Assembly: GCA_945900945.1 (NCBI GenBank)
Contig: CAMDKL010000011.1
Coordinates: forward strand, 1-64,000
Reading direction: 5' to 3'
Origin: Pirellula staleyi DSM 6068
Lineage (GTDB): Bacteria; Planctomycetota; Planctomycetia; Pirellulales; Pirellulaceae
DNA length: 64,000 nucleotides
The notes beneath the pieces are model-generated. The model was not told the origin of the DNA and searched no databases. It saw nothing but the letters and a program-made list of their open reading frames with translations. The translations under genes were made by a program, and so were the position numbers. Below, one piece after another: positions 54,497-63,386 of the stretch (positions are counted from its first letter, which is position 1; every line of letters starts with the position of its first letter).

Positions 54497-55453
54497 CTAG
54501 TTTTCCGGATCTGTGTTCGCTGACGCGGAATTTTTCACTTTTGAGACAAAGCTCTTTAGGCCTTTCTCCTGGACGGGTACTGGAACTGGACTGCTTACCG
54601 GGCTCGGTGCTAGCGATGCCTTGGGATGCGGAGTAGCAATCTTGGCGGTTGGGAGCGGTTGCGTGGCGGGAGTTGGCCACCTGTTCGCGACCAACCGTGT
54701 CGCTGCAGAGGGTGCGACAGTTCTCTCAAATTTGCCACCTGACGGCAGAGACGAAACAACCGATTCATTGGATTGCAAAAAATCGCTCGCTGTCGAAAAT
54801 GTAGATTTCCTGCGTTGCTGGACTACTTCGCGAAGCGGCTCAAAGATGGCATTGTTTGGAGCTGATGTCTGAGACATTGACTCGGGGCGAGCCAAGGTTT
54901 GAGCGATAGAAATCGGAGTAGGTGTACCAGTACTATCTTTCTTTATTTCAGGAGTGGATGGAAGACTCGAAACCACAGTTTGTGTGCGTCGTTCGCTATT
55001 GCTCCGATCCTTTTTCTTCTTTTTTCCAACTTTTTTTGGTTCTGAATCGCGACGATTCGCAGAGGCGGTAACATCCAAATTTTCGCTCGAAGATGTGTTT
55101 CTAGCCTTATTCGCCGCCGATTTTGTATGGACCAAGTTTTTCGACGAGGATCTTTTTTCCGGCGGGATCATTTGTCGACGCAGGTACCATACGATACCTG
55201 CCCCAACGACCGAAATCGGGAGCAGCCACCAAAAACCATAGCCAACTGAATTGGCACTTGGCTGACTGTTCGAGAGAGGGTTGGAATTCAGTCCGGTTTG
55301 GGCAATAATCATTTGGTAAAATTCAAAATATTTTTCGGGTTGACTCGGACGCATATTGTGACTCGCCATCTGCCAATCGGTCAAGCAGAATTGCCCGCAT
55401 TCGATCAATAAGGATTTTCGGCATTTAGCCTTCACTTTCATTTTACTGATCAA
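54497..55453 (-). CDS. Single-pass membrane protein with long disordered tail
   Basis: Up to 318 residues; starts at 55369 or 55354 (MASHNMRPSQPEKYFEFYQ) are equally plausible and more protein-like. One membrane segment is evident (YGFWWLLPISVVGAGIVWYL, about residues 72-91), followed by RRQM as a positive-inside flank. The rest is rich in Ser, Pro, Lys and Thr, including KKVGKKKKKDR, and is likely disordered. No family recognised. It is convergent with the LptC-like gene, with the intron between them. Confidence 0.6.
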   Translation of the reverse strand: MISKMKVKAKCRKSLLIECGQFCLTDWQMASHNMRPSQPEKYFEFYQMIIAQTGLNSNPLSNSQPSANSVGYGFWWLLPISVVGAGIVWYLRRQMIPPEKRSSSKNLVHTKSAANKARNTSSSENLDVTASANRRDSEPKKVGKKKKKDRSNSERRTQTVVSSLPSTPEIKKDSTGTPTPISIAQTLARPESMSQTSAPNNAIFEPLREVVQQRRKSTFSTASDFLQSNESVVSSLPSGGKFERTVAPSAATRLVANRWPTPATQPLPTAKIATPHPKASLAPSPVSSPVPVPVQEKGLKSFVSKVKNSASANTDPEN

Positions 55454-55542
55454 CGAGATTTTCGCAGCCTCTTAGGCTAAAATAATTTTTGGTTGCTCTG
55501 CGCATTCCTCCAAAATCCCACCAGCAGCAAACATGCTACCGA

Positions 55543-58521
55543 ATGCAACCTCGCGTCATCAGAGATTATTTTCCTTCCATTCGATCTACACGTATCTTGA
55601 ATAAATGCTTTTGTTCGTTCATGGTATTATTGATTGCAAATGAGTCGTTGTTTGCTCAAGACCCATTCACATCGAAAATCCAACCGTTCCTGAAAACCTA
55701 TTGCATTGATTGCCATGGCGGTGCAGAACCGGAAGGAAAATTGGATCTCGGCTCGCTCCAATCTCGGCAATCCATCTCCGATCGGTTCAACGTATGGAAA
55801 GAAATCGAACGCCGTGTCGCAAGCGGCAACATGCCCCCCAAAGAGGCTGCTGCGTTTCCTTCCGAGAATGACAGGAAGAACGTTGCGGAACTCATTCAAA
55901 AAACGCGTCGCGAGGAGACAATTCGATTTGCGGGTGATCCGGGTGTTGTTTCCGTTCGAAGGCTGAGCAACGCAGAATACAACAACACACTGCGCGACCT
56001 GACCGGAACTGACATTCGGCCCGCTCGTGAGTTCCCCGTCGATCCTGCCAATACAGCGGGCTTCGATAACTCCGGCGAATCACTGACTATGTCTCCGGCT
56101 CTGCTAAACAAATACTTGGCCGCAGCTCGTGAAGTGTCAAACCACTTGGTCCTGACCCCTACCGGTATTGCCTTCGCACCACACCCTGCCGTGACCGATA
56201 CCGATCGCGACAAATATTGCGTCCAACGCATTGTTGACTTCTACAACAAACAACCGATTGATATTGCCGATTATCTATATGCCGCATGGAAGGCTCGTAC
56301 CGCCAACAACGCCAGTCGAAATGCCTCTCTAGCTAGGCTTGCAAAGGAGCACCAACTCAGTCCGCGATACTTGAGTACGATTGTAAACCTACTCAACGCG
56401 GGCATCGAACCATCGCAACTCGGGCCACTCGCAGCAGTTCGCAAGCGTTGGCTTGCGCTGCCGACACAGAATGAAAAGGCTGTCCGACAGGAATGCGAAT
56501 CGTTGAAGGATTTCATACTCGAAGTTCGAAGCCAGCTTGAGCCGTCCTTCAACATGCGTCTCAAAGGAATTCACGACGGTGCTCAAGCGTTCGTGCTCTG
56601 GAAGAATCGTCAGTCTGCATCACATCGGCAATCTTTTCTCCCAGAGACTCTCAAGTTGATTGTCTTTGAGAAACTGCCGTCGGAAATCGCCCAAGTCTTA
56701 ACGACTCCCGTCGATACCGATTTGCAAACTATCTTTCACCGTGACTTGGAACTTTTTTGCAAGAGTTTTCCGGATACATTTTTCGTCTCGGAACGCGGTC
56801 GAGATTATTTAGGTGTTGCCAAGGAGAAGCAAGAAAAAGGACGACTTCTGAGCGCAGGATTTCATAGCATGATGGGGTACTTTCGGGACGATCAACCCTT
56901 GTGCGAACTGGTGCTGGACGACAACGATCTCGAAGAACTGGACCAACTGTGGCAAGAACTGGACTTCGTCACATCCTCTCCAATGAGGCAATACCAAGGC
57001 TTCCTTTGGTTCGAACGAACGGATCACAAATTCCTACGCGATGAAGAATTTGATTTTGCAAGACCTGAAAACAAAGATGCATTGTCGGCGGAATTGGTAC
57101 ACCAACTTTCGGAGATGTACCTTGCAAAAGCAAAAGGAATGGATGCCTCAATTGAGCAGCTCCAAGCGATCGAAGATTTCTTTACGAATATCGATAATCA
57201 AATCCGTTGGGTCGAACAGTCGCGACTCAGCTCCGAAAAAACCCACCTCGATGCTCTGGAACAATTCGCCGAACGTGCTTTTCGCGGTTCGCTCACAACG
57301 AGTCAGCGAAATGACATGCGGCAATATTACACCTCGTTAAGGCAAAACGACAGTCTGTCGCATGACGAGGCTATTCAAGATCTATTGGTATCTGTCCTGA
57401 TGTCGCCCGAGTTCTGCTACCGAGTTGACTTGGGTTTGCAATCAGCTGCCCAGCGGCCACTCAGTGAACTCGAACTCGCTAATCGTCTTAGTTATTTCCT
57501 GTGGTCGAGCATGCCCGACGAACGGTTACTCGAACGCTCTCGCGCGGGCCGTTTGACGAATCCAGAGGATTTGATCATCGAGGTGGATCGTATGCTCCGC
57601 GACGATCGTGTGCGCGGGTTGGCTATCGAGTTTGGTTCGCAATGGCTCGATTTTCGAAGATTCCAGGAACACAACAGCGTCGACCGTATTCGGTTCCCTC
57701 AGTTCACCGATTCGTTGCGGGAAGCCATGTACCACGAGCCAATTCGCTTTCTCGTAGACTTGATCCAGCAGAATCGCTCGGTACTCAGTTGCATCGATGG
57801 CAAGCATACTTTCGTCAATACGGAGCTCGCAAACCACTATGGTTTCGCGAGAGACGAAAATGAAGCGAAGTCGGATTGGTGGCGGATTTCCGACTTGGCC
57901 AATTCGCAGCGAGGTGGCTTGTTACCGATGGCTGTGTTTATGACACAGAATGCTCCCGGTTTGCGAACGAGTCCGGTTAAGCGTGGCTATTGGGTAGTGC
58001 GTCGCCTGTTGGGCGAGGAGATACCGCCGCCGCCACCGAACGTTCCTGAATTACCCGTCGATGAGTTGCAATTGGGTGAATTGAGTTTGCGACAGACATT
58101 GGAAAAACATCGACAGCTCGAAAGCTGTGCTGTTTGTCATGATCGGTTTGATTCGATCGGTCTCGTTTTCGAAGGCTATGGTCCTGTGGGTGAACATCGA
58201 ACTCGGGATCTCGGCGAAAAGCAGATCGACGACTCAGCGGTTTTCCCTAATGGACAATCTGGAAGCGGTGTCGATGCCCTTCGCGATTACATAATAAAGA
58301 ATCGCCAATCCGATTTCATTGATAACCTTTGCCGGAAACTATTGGCTTTTGCTCTTGGCCGCAGCCTACGACTGGCCGATGATCTACTGATTGAGAAGAT
58401 GCAAATCGACTTGGTTTCGGAGGATTATCGGTTTGGCACATTGATCAAGACGATAGTTTCCAGCCCCCAATTTTTGCAAAAACGCGGAACCGACGACAAG
58501 GGAATAAACAATGTCCAGTAG
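55543..58521 (+). CDS. Exported DUF1587/DUF1592/DUF1588/DUF1585 cytochrome-like protein
   Basis: About 992 residues from the ATG at 55543; an ATG at 55621 would leave a shorter signal peptide. Export signal to FAQDP, then a haem site CIDCHGG in the planctomycete cytochrome c-like domain (GKLDLGSL, GNMPPKEAAAFP). DUF1587 follows (VRRLSNAEYNNTLRDLTG), then DUF1592 (LSELELANRLSYFLWSSMPD), DUF1588 (GGLLPMAVFMTQNAPGLRTS to CAVCHDRFDSIG) and DUF1585 (LCRKLLAFALGRSL). A stretch of about 250 residues between DUF1587 and DUF1592 is longer than usual. Its stop overlaps the DUF1552 start by 11 bp, the standard planctomycete pair. Confidence 0.92.
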   Translation: MQPRVIRDYFPSIRSTRILNKCFCSFMVLLIANESLFAQDPFTSKIQPFLKTYCIDCHGGAEPEGKLDLGSLQSRQSISDRFNVWKEIERRVASGNMPPKEAAAFPSENDRKNVAELIQKTRREETIRFAGDPGVVSVRRLSNAEYNNTLRDLTGTDIRPAREFPVDPANTAGFDNSGESLTMSPALLNKYLAAAREVSNHLVLTPTGIAFAPHPAVTDTDRDKYCVQRIVDFYNKQPIDIADYLYAAWKARTANNASRNASLARLAKEHQLSPRYLSTIVNLLNAGIEPSQLGPLAAVRKRWLALPTQNEKAVRQECESLKDFILEVRSQLEPSFNMRLKGIHDGAQAFVLWKNRQSASHRQSFLPETLKLIVFEKLPSEIAQVLTTPVDTDLQTIFHRDLELFCKSFPDTFFVSERGRDYLGVAKEKQEKGRLLSAGFHSMMGYFRDDQPLCELVLDDNDLEELDQLWQELDFVTSSPMRQYQGFLWFERTDHKFLRDEEFDFARPENKDALSAELVHQLSEMYLAKAKGMDASIEQLQAIEDFFTNIDNQIRWVEQSRLSSEKTHLDALEQFAERAFRGSLTTSQRNDMRQYYTSLRQNDSLSHDEAIQDLLVSVLMSPEFCYRVDLGLQSAAQRPLSELELANRLSYFLWSSMPDERLLERSRAGRLTNPEDLIIEVDRMLRDDRVRGLAIEFGSQWLDFRRFQEHNSVDRIRFPQFTDSLREAMYHEPIRFLVDLIQQNRSVLSCIDGKHTFVNTELANHYGFARDENEAKSDWWRISDLANSQRGGLLPMAVFMTQNAPGLRTSPVKRGYWVVRRLLGEEIPPPPPNVPELPVDELQLGELSLRQTLEKHRQLESCAVCHDRFDSIGLVFEGYGPVGEHRTRDLGEKQIDDSAVFPNGQSGSGVDALRDYIIKNRQSDFIDNLCRKLLAFALGRSLRLADDLLIEKMQIDLVSEDYRFGTLIKTIVSSPQFLQKRGTDDKGINNVQ

Positions 58522-59869
58522 CAATCGAGTATCAAGGCGAATTCTGTTGCAAGGAGCCGGCGTATCGATGACTTTGCCTTGGTTGCAGTCGCTGCGAGTT
58601 TGGGGTGAAGATTCCATCGCAAGTTCCGATGCACCAGTGTTCCCAAAACGGTTCGGTGTGCTCTTTATGGCCTGTGGCGTCAATCCAGATCATTGGTGGG
58701 CGAAAGCAAGCGGTCAAACGCCAAACGAGCCAGGGCCGAACGAACATGCAATGGAGCTAGGCAAATCGCTCGCCCCGCTCGAGCCAATCAAGGGAAAGCT
58801 GAATGTCATCAATGGCTTGTTCAATAAGAACGCAACCGGAGTAGGTATTCACCCTGGACAGACAGGAAATATTCTTTCTGGTGCTTCCTTGAAAAAAGGA
58901 GCTGAGCTAAGCGGTGGTACGAGTGTTGATCAGTTGCTTGCGAACCGGATTGGTAGCGACACGATTCAATCGAGCTTGGTGCTCGGTTGCGAGCAGCCGG
59001 TTACAGGTTACCACGAGACTAATTTTTCGATGGCATACAGCTCTCACATTTCCTGGCAAAACGCGACGTCGCCCGTTCCGATGGAAGTTTACCCGGCATT
59101 GGCGTTTGACAGCCTATTTGAAAACCGTGGCGCACGTCGTAACCAGAGCGTTCTGGATCGCGTTGGCGAACATGCAACTGATTTACGTCGACAAGCCAGT
59201 TTGGATGACCGTCGAAAATTGGATGAGTTTCTATCCAGTGTGCGGGAGGTCGAACACGGGATCGAACAACAACGCAAAGCACAGGAAAAAGCAAAGGCTC
59301 GCTTGGATGGCAATCCTCAAACACTCGCGAGCATGCCGCGCCCTGACAATGGACTGCCAGAAGACATTCGCGATCATATGCGACTGATGTGCGATATTGT
59401 GGCATTGGCGTTTCAAACCGACAAGACGCGGATCGCGACCTTGTTGTTGTGTCGCGATATTTCTGGCCTTTTTTATCCGTTTTTGGATGCGAGGAACGCG
59501 CACCATTCGGCATCGCATAACGACCGCTCGGATGAATTCGAACGTATCTCGACTTACTACTGCAGCCAGTTCGCTTATCTGGCTAGCAAGCTTGACGCGA
59601 TGCAAGAAGGAGACGGCACGGTACTCGATCACTCCTGCATCCTGTTCATCAACAACATGTGGTCGGGAAGCTCTCACAATTCTCAAAAGGTGCCATTGCT
59701 AACGGCTGGCGGATTGAATGGTGAGCTTAAGACGGGTCGCGTTTTGGATTACGAACATCGGCCGGACGGCGAGCGCAAGCTTTGTAGCATGTACCTGTCG
59801 CTCATGCATCGCATGGGGGTCGCGGCGGATAAGTTCGGTGACGCGGACTCGCCCCTATTGGATTTGTAG
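58511..59869 (+). CDS. DUF1552 protein with Tat-like signal
   Basis: A 452-residue protein. SRRILLQGAGVSMTLPWLQS is a twin-arginine-type signal. FGVLFMACGVNPDHWWAKAS opens the DUF1552 domain, related to the alkaline-phosphatase-like DUF1501 group; later motifs are NVINGLFNKNATGVGIHPGQ and HHSASHNDR, with likely metal-binding His. It is coupled to the DUF1592 gene by overlap and should work with it in the periplasm. The reaction is unknown. Confidence 0.92.
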   Translation: MSSSNRVSRRILLQGAGVSMTLPWLQSLRVWGEDSIASSDAPVFPKRFGVLFMACGVNPDHWWAKASGQTPNEPGPNEHAMELGKSLAPLEPIKGKLNVINGLFNKNATGVGIHPGQTGNILSGASLKKGAELSGGTSVDQLLANRIGSDTIQSSLVLGCEQPVTGYHETNFSMAYSSHISWQNATSPVPMEVYPALAFDSLFENRGARRNQSVLDRVGEHATDLRRQASLDDRRKLDEFLSSVREVEHGIEQQRKAQEKAKARLDGNPQTLASMPRPDNGLPEDIRDHMRLMCDIVALAFQTDKTRIATLLLCRDISGLFYPFLDARNAHHSASHNDRSDEFERISTYYCSQFAYLASKLDAMQEGDGTVLDHSCILFINNMWSGSSHNSQKVPLLTAGGLNGELKTGRVLDYEHRPDGERKLCSMYLSLMHRMGVAADKFGDADSPLLDL

Positions 59870-60207
59870 CGCAAAAATCCCCCTCGAGTTCATCTCGCAT
59901 GGCTTTCGCTCTAGAGAACTTCCGCATCACGATGACGCTCGACTAGTGGCTAAAGTCAGCCGCATTGGGCGCAAGCCTGGGGTGTTAAAAAACTGGTAGT
60001 GTATCGTGCCTAGGAAGTGACGCTTTTGTTCCGTTCGATTGGAAGTAGTAGGGCAACTCGGGGAGTTAGATCATAAACCGCTCCGCAATTTGGATTGCGA
60101 TTGCATAGAGTCGTAGTTTGGAACAAAAACGGCGCAATCCAAAATTGCTGCAACCCCGAAATTTTAACAGCCCAGGCTAGCCCCATCACCTAATTTCACC
60201 GGAAATT
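59870..60207. other. Intergenic region with interleaved inverted repeats
   Basis: About 338 bp between convergent genes. TTTTGTTCC (60024-60032) is complementary to GGAACAAAA (60120-60128), and the segment 60085-60099 is complementary, with one bulge, to 60133-60148. The order is A-B-A'-B', as in a pseudoknot. No coding sequence is recognised. Confidence 0.45.
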
Positions 60208-61023
60208 CTACTTGCTACTTCGCAAAAAATGACTGAGGCCTTTGAGATCGTCGGTGTTGATCAAATCGACGCCGGCATCTTTCAACACGGCCCAAACGTT
60301 TGCGTTGTCGGGTGTCCCCCAAAATCGAATACGTCTCTTCTTGCTGTGAGCCCGCTCGATGATCGCTGTCAACTTGTCACGCTCGCTGGCAGGGATCTCG
60401 CCAACTCCCCGCCAACGAAAATGCAAAGTCCAATTATCACTGATCAACGGTAGTAGATGGTCCGGTGACTCGCTGTCCAAGTCGGACAATCGCCCGTCGA
60501 TACCAACGTACCGAAGGGAATCGGCGGAGATCAAATCGGTCGCTCGGTTGCCGCTGACAATTGCTGTCACTGCGCCAGAGTGTTCGGTGAGAGCGTCTAC
60601 ACAAGAGATTATGTCTCGGTACTCTGACAAAAGCGTATGAAGAGCGCGATAAGTGGATTTGCCCTCCGATTTGATGTCGATCAACAAGGTAAACGTGCCA
60701 CCGTCGGTATGTACCTTGCCAGAGTGTTTTCGGATTCGCGTTCTCAAAGGGTCTAAATAGAGCGATCGAAGTGTTCGATCTGGTGACAGCTCTCCCCGAG
60801 TATGCCCTACAAGTAGTTTGCCATCCACTAAATAGATATCCGCTTCGACGCTACAAAAGCCGCAATCGAGTGCATCGAGTAGTGGATGTTCATGGAGGTA
60901 GTCGTTGTGCGCATGTGCCTGGCGACAGGGTGTAGCGTCTTGGGCACACAGGCTTCCACCAAATAAAACAGCTAAGGCAACAAAGTAGGGAAGGATGAGG
61001 TTCGGATCTTTTGAATAAATCAT
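60208..61023 (-). CDS. Secreted glycerophosphodiester/PI-PLC-like phosphodiesterase
   Basis: A 271-residue exported protein (signal peptide to about LCAQDA). HAHNDYLHEHPLLDALDCGF, VEADIYLVDGKLLVGHTRG and TLLIDIKSEG carry the His, Glu, Asp and second His of the PLC-like phosphodiesterase TIM barrel. The C-terminal motif RRIRFWGTPDNANVWAVLKD and then DLINTDDL is also family-typical. Members with HAHNDY motifs are often annotated as phosphatidylinositol-specific phospholipase C-like; the substrate is probably a phosphodiester from lipids or teichoic-type polymers. Confidence 0.85.
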   Translation of the reverse strand: MIYSKDPNLILPYFVALAVLFGGSLCAQDATPCRQAHAHNDYLHEHPLLDALDCGFCSVEADIYLVDGKLLVGHTRGELSPDRTLRSLYLDPLRTRIRKHSGKVHTDGGTFTLLIDIKSEGKSTYRALHTLLSEYRDIISCVDALTEHSGAVTAIVSGNRATDLISADSLRYVGIDGRLSDLDSESPDHLLPLISDNWTLHFRWRGVGEIPASERDKLTAIIERAHSKKRRIRFWGTPDNANVWAVLKDAGVDLINTDDLKGLSHFLRSSK

Positions 61024-61160
61024 AGCAAAGGCCTTAAGTTTAAGAAATCGAGGGGTGTGTTCGTTTCTGGCTTGTTTCCAAGCCCGTTTCTATGCTAGTA
61101 AAAAAGGCTTCCAAGCTGATTTTGAAAATTCGATTTGCCTAACAGGATGGAAGAGGCGTT

Positions 61161-62462
61161 ATGAATCGCGGTTCTTTAACGAACGGATCTCCACGCTCTC
61201 GCGAAAAACCCCAGGATGCGAATCAGCGAGAACCGAAGCGTTTTTATCTGGACTCGCTGCGGGGCATCGCCGCAACCATCGTCGTCGCCACTCACTTCTT
61301 GCAAGCATTCTATCCGTATGCCGTTTTTGGCGGTAGCTATCGCCAGCAAGCATCTTTAGAATCCGTATTCCACAGACCTCCTTTTTCCTTGGCCATTGCG
61401 GGCAACTTTGCCGTATGTTTGTTCTTCGTACTCAGCGGATTTGTTTTAACGACTGGGCACATGCAATTCCAGTCGGGGTCACGAAGTCGTTTGATCAAAG
61501 CCATGATCAAGCGTCCCATTCGACTGGGAGGAATGGTCGCTTTCAGTGTTCTGCTAAGCTATGCATTGCTAGTGTGCGGTTGCTATTTTAATGAGCGGGT
61601 TTCATGGCTGACAGGCTCACAGCCGTGGTTCAGCAGTTTTTGGACAAATTCGATTTCGATGAAAGCGTTTGCATGCGATTTGATTTTCGGACTGTTTTCG
61701 ACCAGCGAGGTTTACAACCCGCCGATGTGGACTATCTACAAGGAACTCAAAGGCTCGTACATCGTCTTTCTGTATCTTGTCTTTCGAGTCCATTTAAAGG
61801 CGTCTCAACGCGCAATTGTATTGGTTGTCCTTTTCCTGCTCCTGTACAAGAGCCTTTACGTCGGTTTTGTGATAGGACTTGTATTTGCCGAATTGGACCG
61901 GCTTCCGTTCATGAACAAAATGAGGGCGTCGCGTGTTGTTGCCCCGCTGACGTTGTGCCTCGGTTTGCTTTTGGGAATGCAACCTTACTATATCGAGTCA
62001 GTAGAATCGTCTTTGACAGGGCTATTGGCTACTGCGAGTAGGTTTGGCACTGGCAGCTATTCCATGTTTGGTGCGATTCTGGTTTTCGCCAGCGTGTTGT
62101 CATCGGTTTCGATTCAGCGAGCGCTAGACCATCGCGTGCTCCGATATCTGGGTTCCGTCTCGTACGCAATGTATGCTTTGCACTTCTTATTGCTCGGTTC
62201 GTTAGCGAGCTGGCTCTACTTAAATCTGTGCGGGAGTCTCGGGCATTTCTTTGCAACTGTTGTTGCGGTGTCGGTTACGATGCCTGTTCTGGCCATTCTT
62301 TCCCATATTGTTACCAAAGCAGTCGATCGACCGAGCAACGAATTGAGCAACTGGTTAGCGAACCGTTTGGCTCACTCCGGAAATTGGATCCACATCACGT
62401 CGACATTCTCAATAGCGAGACTGCGAGGGAGGGTTTATCGAGTTGGTCGGCGATGGAGCTGA
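61161..62462 (+). CDS. Membrane acyltransferase (acyltransferase 3/OafA type)
   Basis: A 433-residue integral membrane protein with about ten hydrophobic segments. GAGG lies just ahead of the ATG. The motif RFYLDSLRGIAATIVVATHF carries the conserved Arg and His of the acyltransferase-3 family; LFFVLSGFVLTTG and YAMYALHFLLLGSL are further signatures. Such enzymes O-acylate surface sugars. Its last 54 bp overlap the 3' end of the convergent TPR gene. Confidence 0.9.
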   Translation: MNRGSLTNGSPRSREKPQDANQREPKRFYLDSLRGIAATIVVATHFLQAFYPYAVFGGSYRQQASLESVFHRPPFSLAIAGNFAVCLFFVLSGFVLTTGHMQFQSGSRSRLIKAMIKRPIRLGGMVAFSVLLSYALLVCGCYFNERVSWLTGSQPWFSSFWTNSISMKAFACDLIFGLFSTSEVYNPPMWTIYKELKGSYIVFLYLVFRVHLKASQRAIVLVVLFLLLYKSLYVGFVIGLVFAELDRLPFMNKMRASRVVAPLTLCLGLLLGMQPYYIESVESSLTGLLATASRFGTGSYSMFGAILVFASVLSSVSIQRALDHRVLRYLGSVSYAMYALHFLLLGSLASWLYLNLCGSLGHFFATVVAVSVTMPVLAILSHIVTKAVDRPSNELSNWLANRLAHSGNWIHITSTFSIARLRGRVYRVGRRWS

Positions 62463-63230
62463 TGCGTTCAAGGTCGGTGGTGTCGGCGAGCCAGTCTTGG
62501 GAGCAGGATTGCCCGGCGCACCCGGTGCCCCTGCGATGCTTGTTCCCGTTGTCGATAGAACATTTTGTGTTAGTCGAACATTGAGGGCTCCGATTCGCTG
62601 GTAAAGATCAGGTTGTAATGAATTGATCGCAATGCTTTGCTGGTAGTTTTGGACCGCTTGCATCAACTCACCAGAATTTTCTCGCAACCGTCCTCGTTCG
62701 GCCCAAGCTCTCGCGTTGTTTGGATCCATTGCCAAGGCTTCGTCGAGATATTGCTCGGCGATCTTGGTTTGGTTGAACTCTTGATGGAGCTTGGCCAACT
62801 CTACGCGTGCGTCCGAGACGTTGGGACTGGTCTGAGCCCATCTTTTGAGTAAAGTAAACCCTTTGTCCGATCGACCTGTTTCGACCAGGAGAACTGCCAA
62901 AGCTCGATGGCATTCCACGTGATCTGGCGATAGCTCTAAAGCTTGATTGTAAATCGATTCGGCGTTATCAAGCATTTTTTGATCTTTAGCGCTGGTCCCC
63001 AAACGATGGTACGTTGAGGCGAGATTGTAGTATGTATCTGGATTGGTCGGATCGGACTGCTTGGCTTGTTCGAAGGTTTGAAGAGCTTCGGCGTAACGCC
63101 CCTGCTGGTAAAGAGCGACCCCGGTCCCGTTTTGGGCCATTTGCGTACAACCGCTCGATCCATACCAAAACAGGGTGACAAGAAGCGTCCAAGTCGCAAA
63201 AAAGGATCGGTTTTGGGTAAATGGTTTCAT
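62409..63230 (-). CDS. TPR-repeat lipoprotein
   Basis: About 273 residues from the ATG at 63230 (MKPFTQNRSFFATWTLLVT); the frame is open upstream, but this start gives a lipoprotein signal with Cys in GSSGCTQ. Four to five TPR units follow, for example GVALYQQGRYAEALQTFEQA, NPDTYYNLASTYHRLG, and YLDEALAMDPNNARAWAERG. A Pro/Gly/Asn-rich tail ends the protein. Likely an outer-membrane-anchored scaffold. Confidence 0.87.
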   Translation of the reverse strand: MKPFTQNRSFFATWTLLVTLFWYGSSGCTQMAQNGTGVALYQQGRYAEALQTFEQAKQSDPTNPDTYYNLASTYHRLGTSAKDQKMLDNAESIYNQALELSPDHVECHRALAVLLVETGRSDKGFTLLKRWAQTSPNVSDARVELAKLHQEFNQTKIAEQYLDEALAMDPNNARAWAERGRLRENSGELMQAVQNYQQSIAINSLQPDLYQRIGALNVRLTQNVLSTTGTSIAGAPGAPGNPAPKTGSPTPPTLNASAPSPTNSINPPSQSRY

Positions 63231-63386
63231 GCGTATTGCTCTCTTTCTGACTCCACGATTGCCCCTCCAATAGATGTCATGGAAATCCAATACCAGGAAT
63301 CGTCTACCTAATACAAGAGGAAATAGGCCCCAGAGTTGCCAAAATGCCATTTTGGAAAAGCGGTTTCACTTTTAGAATCGCGACCC

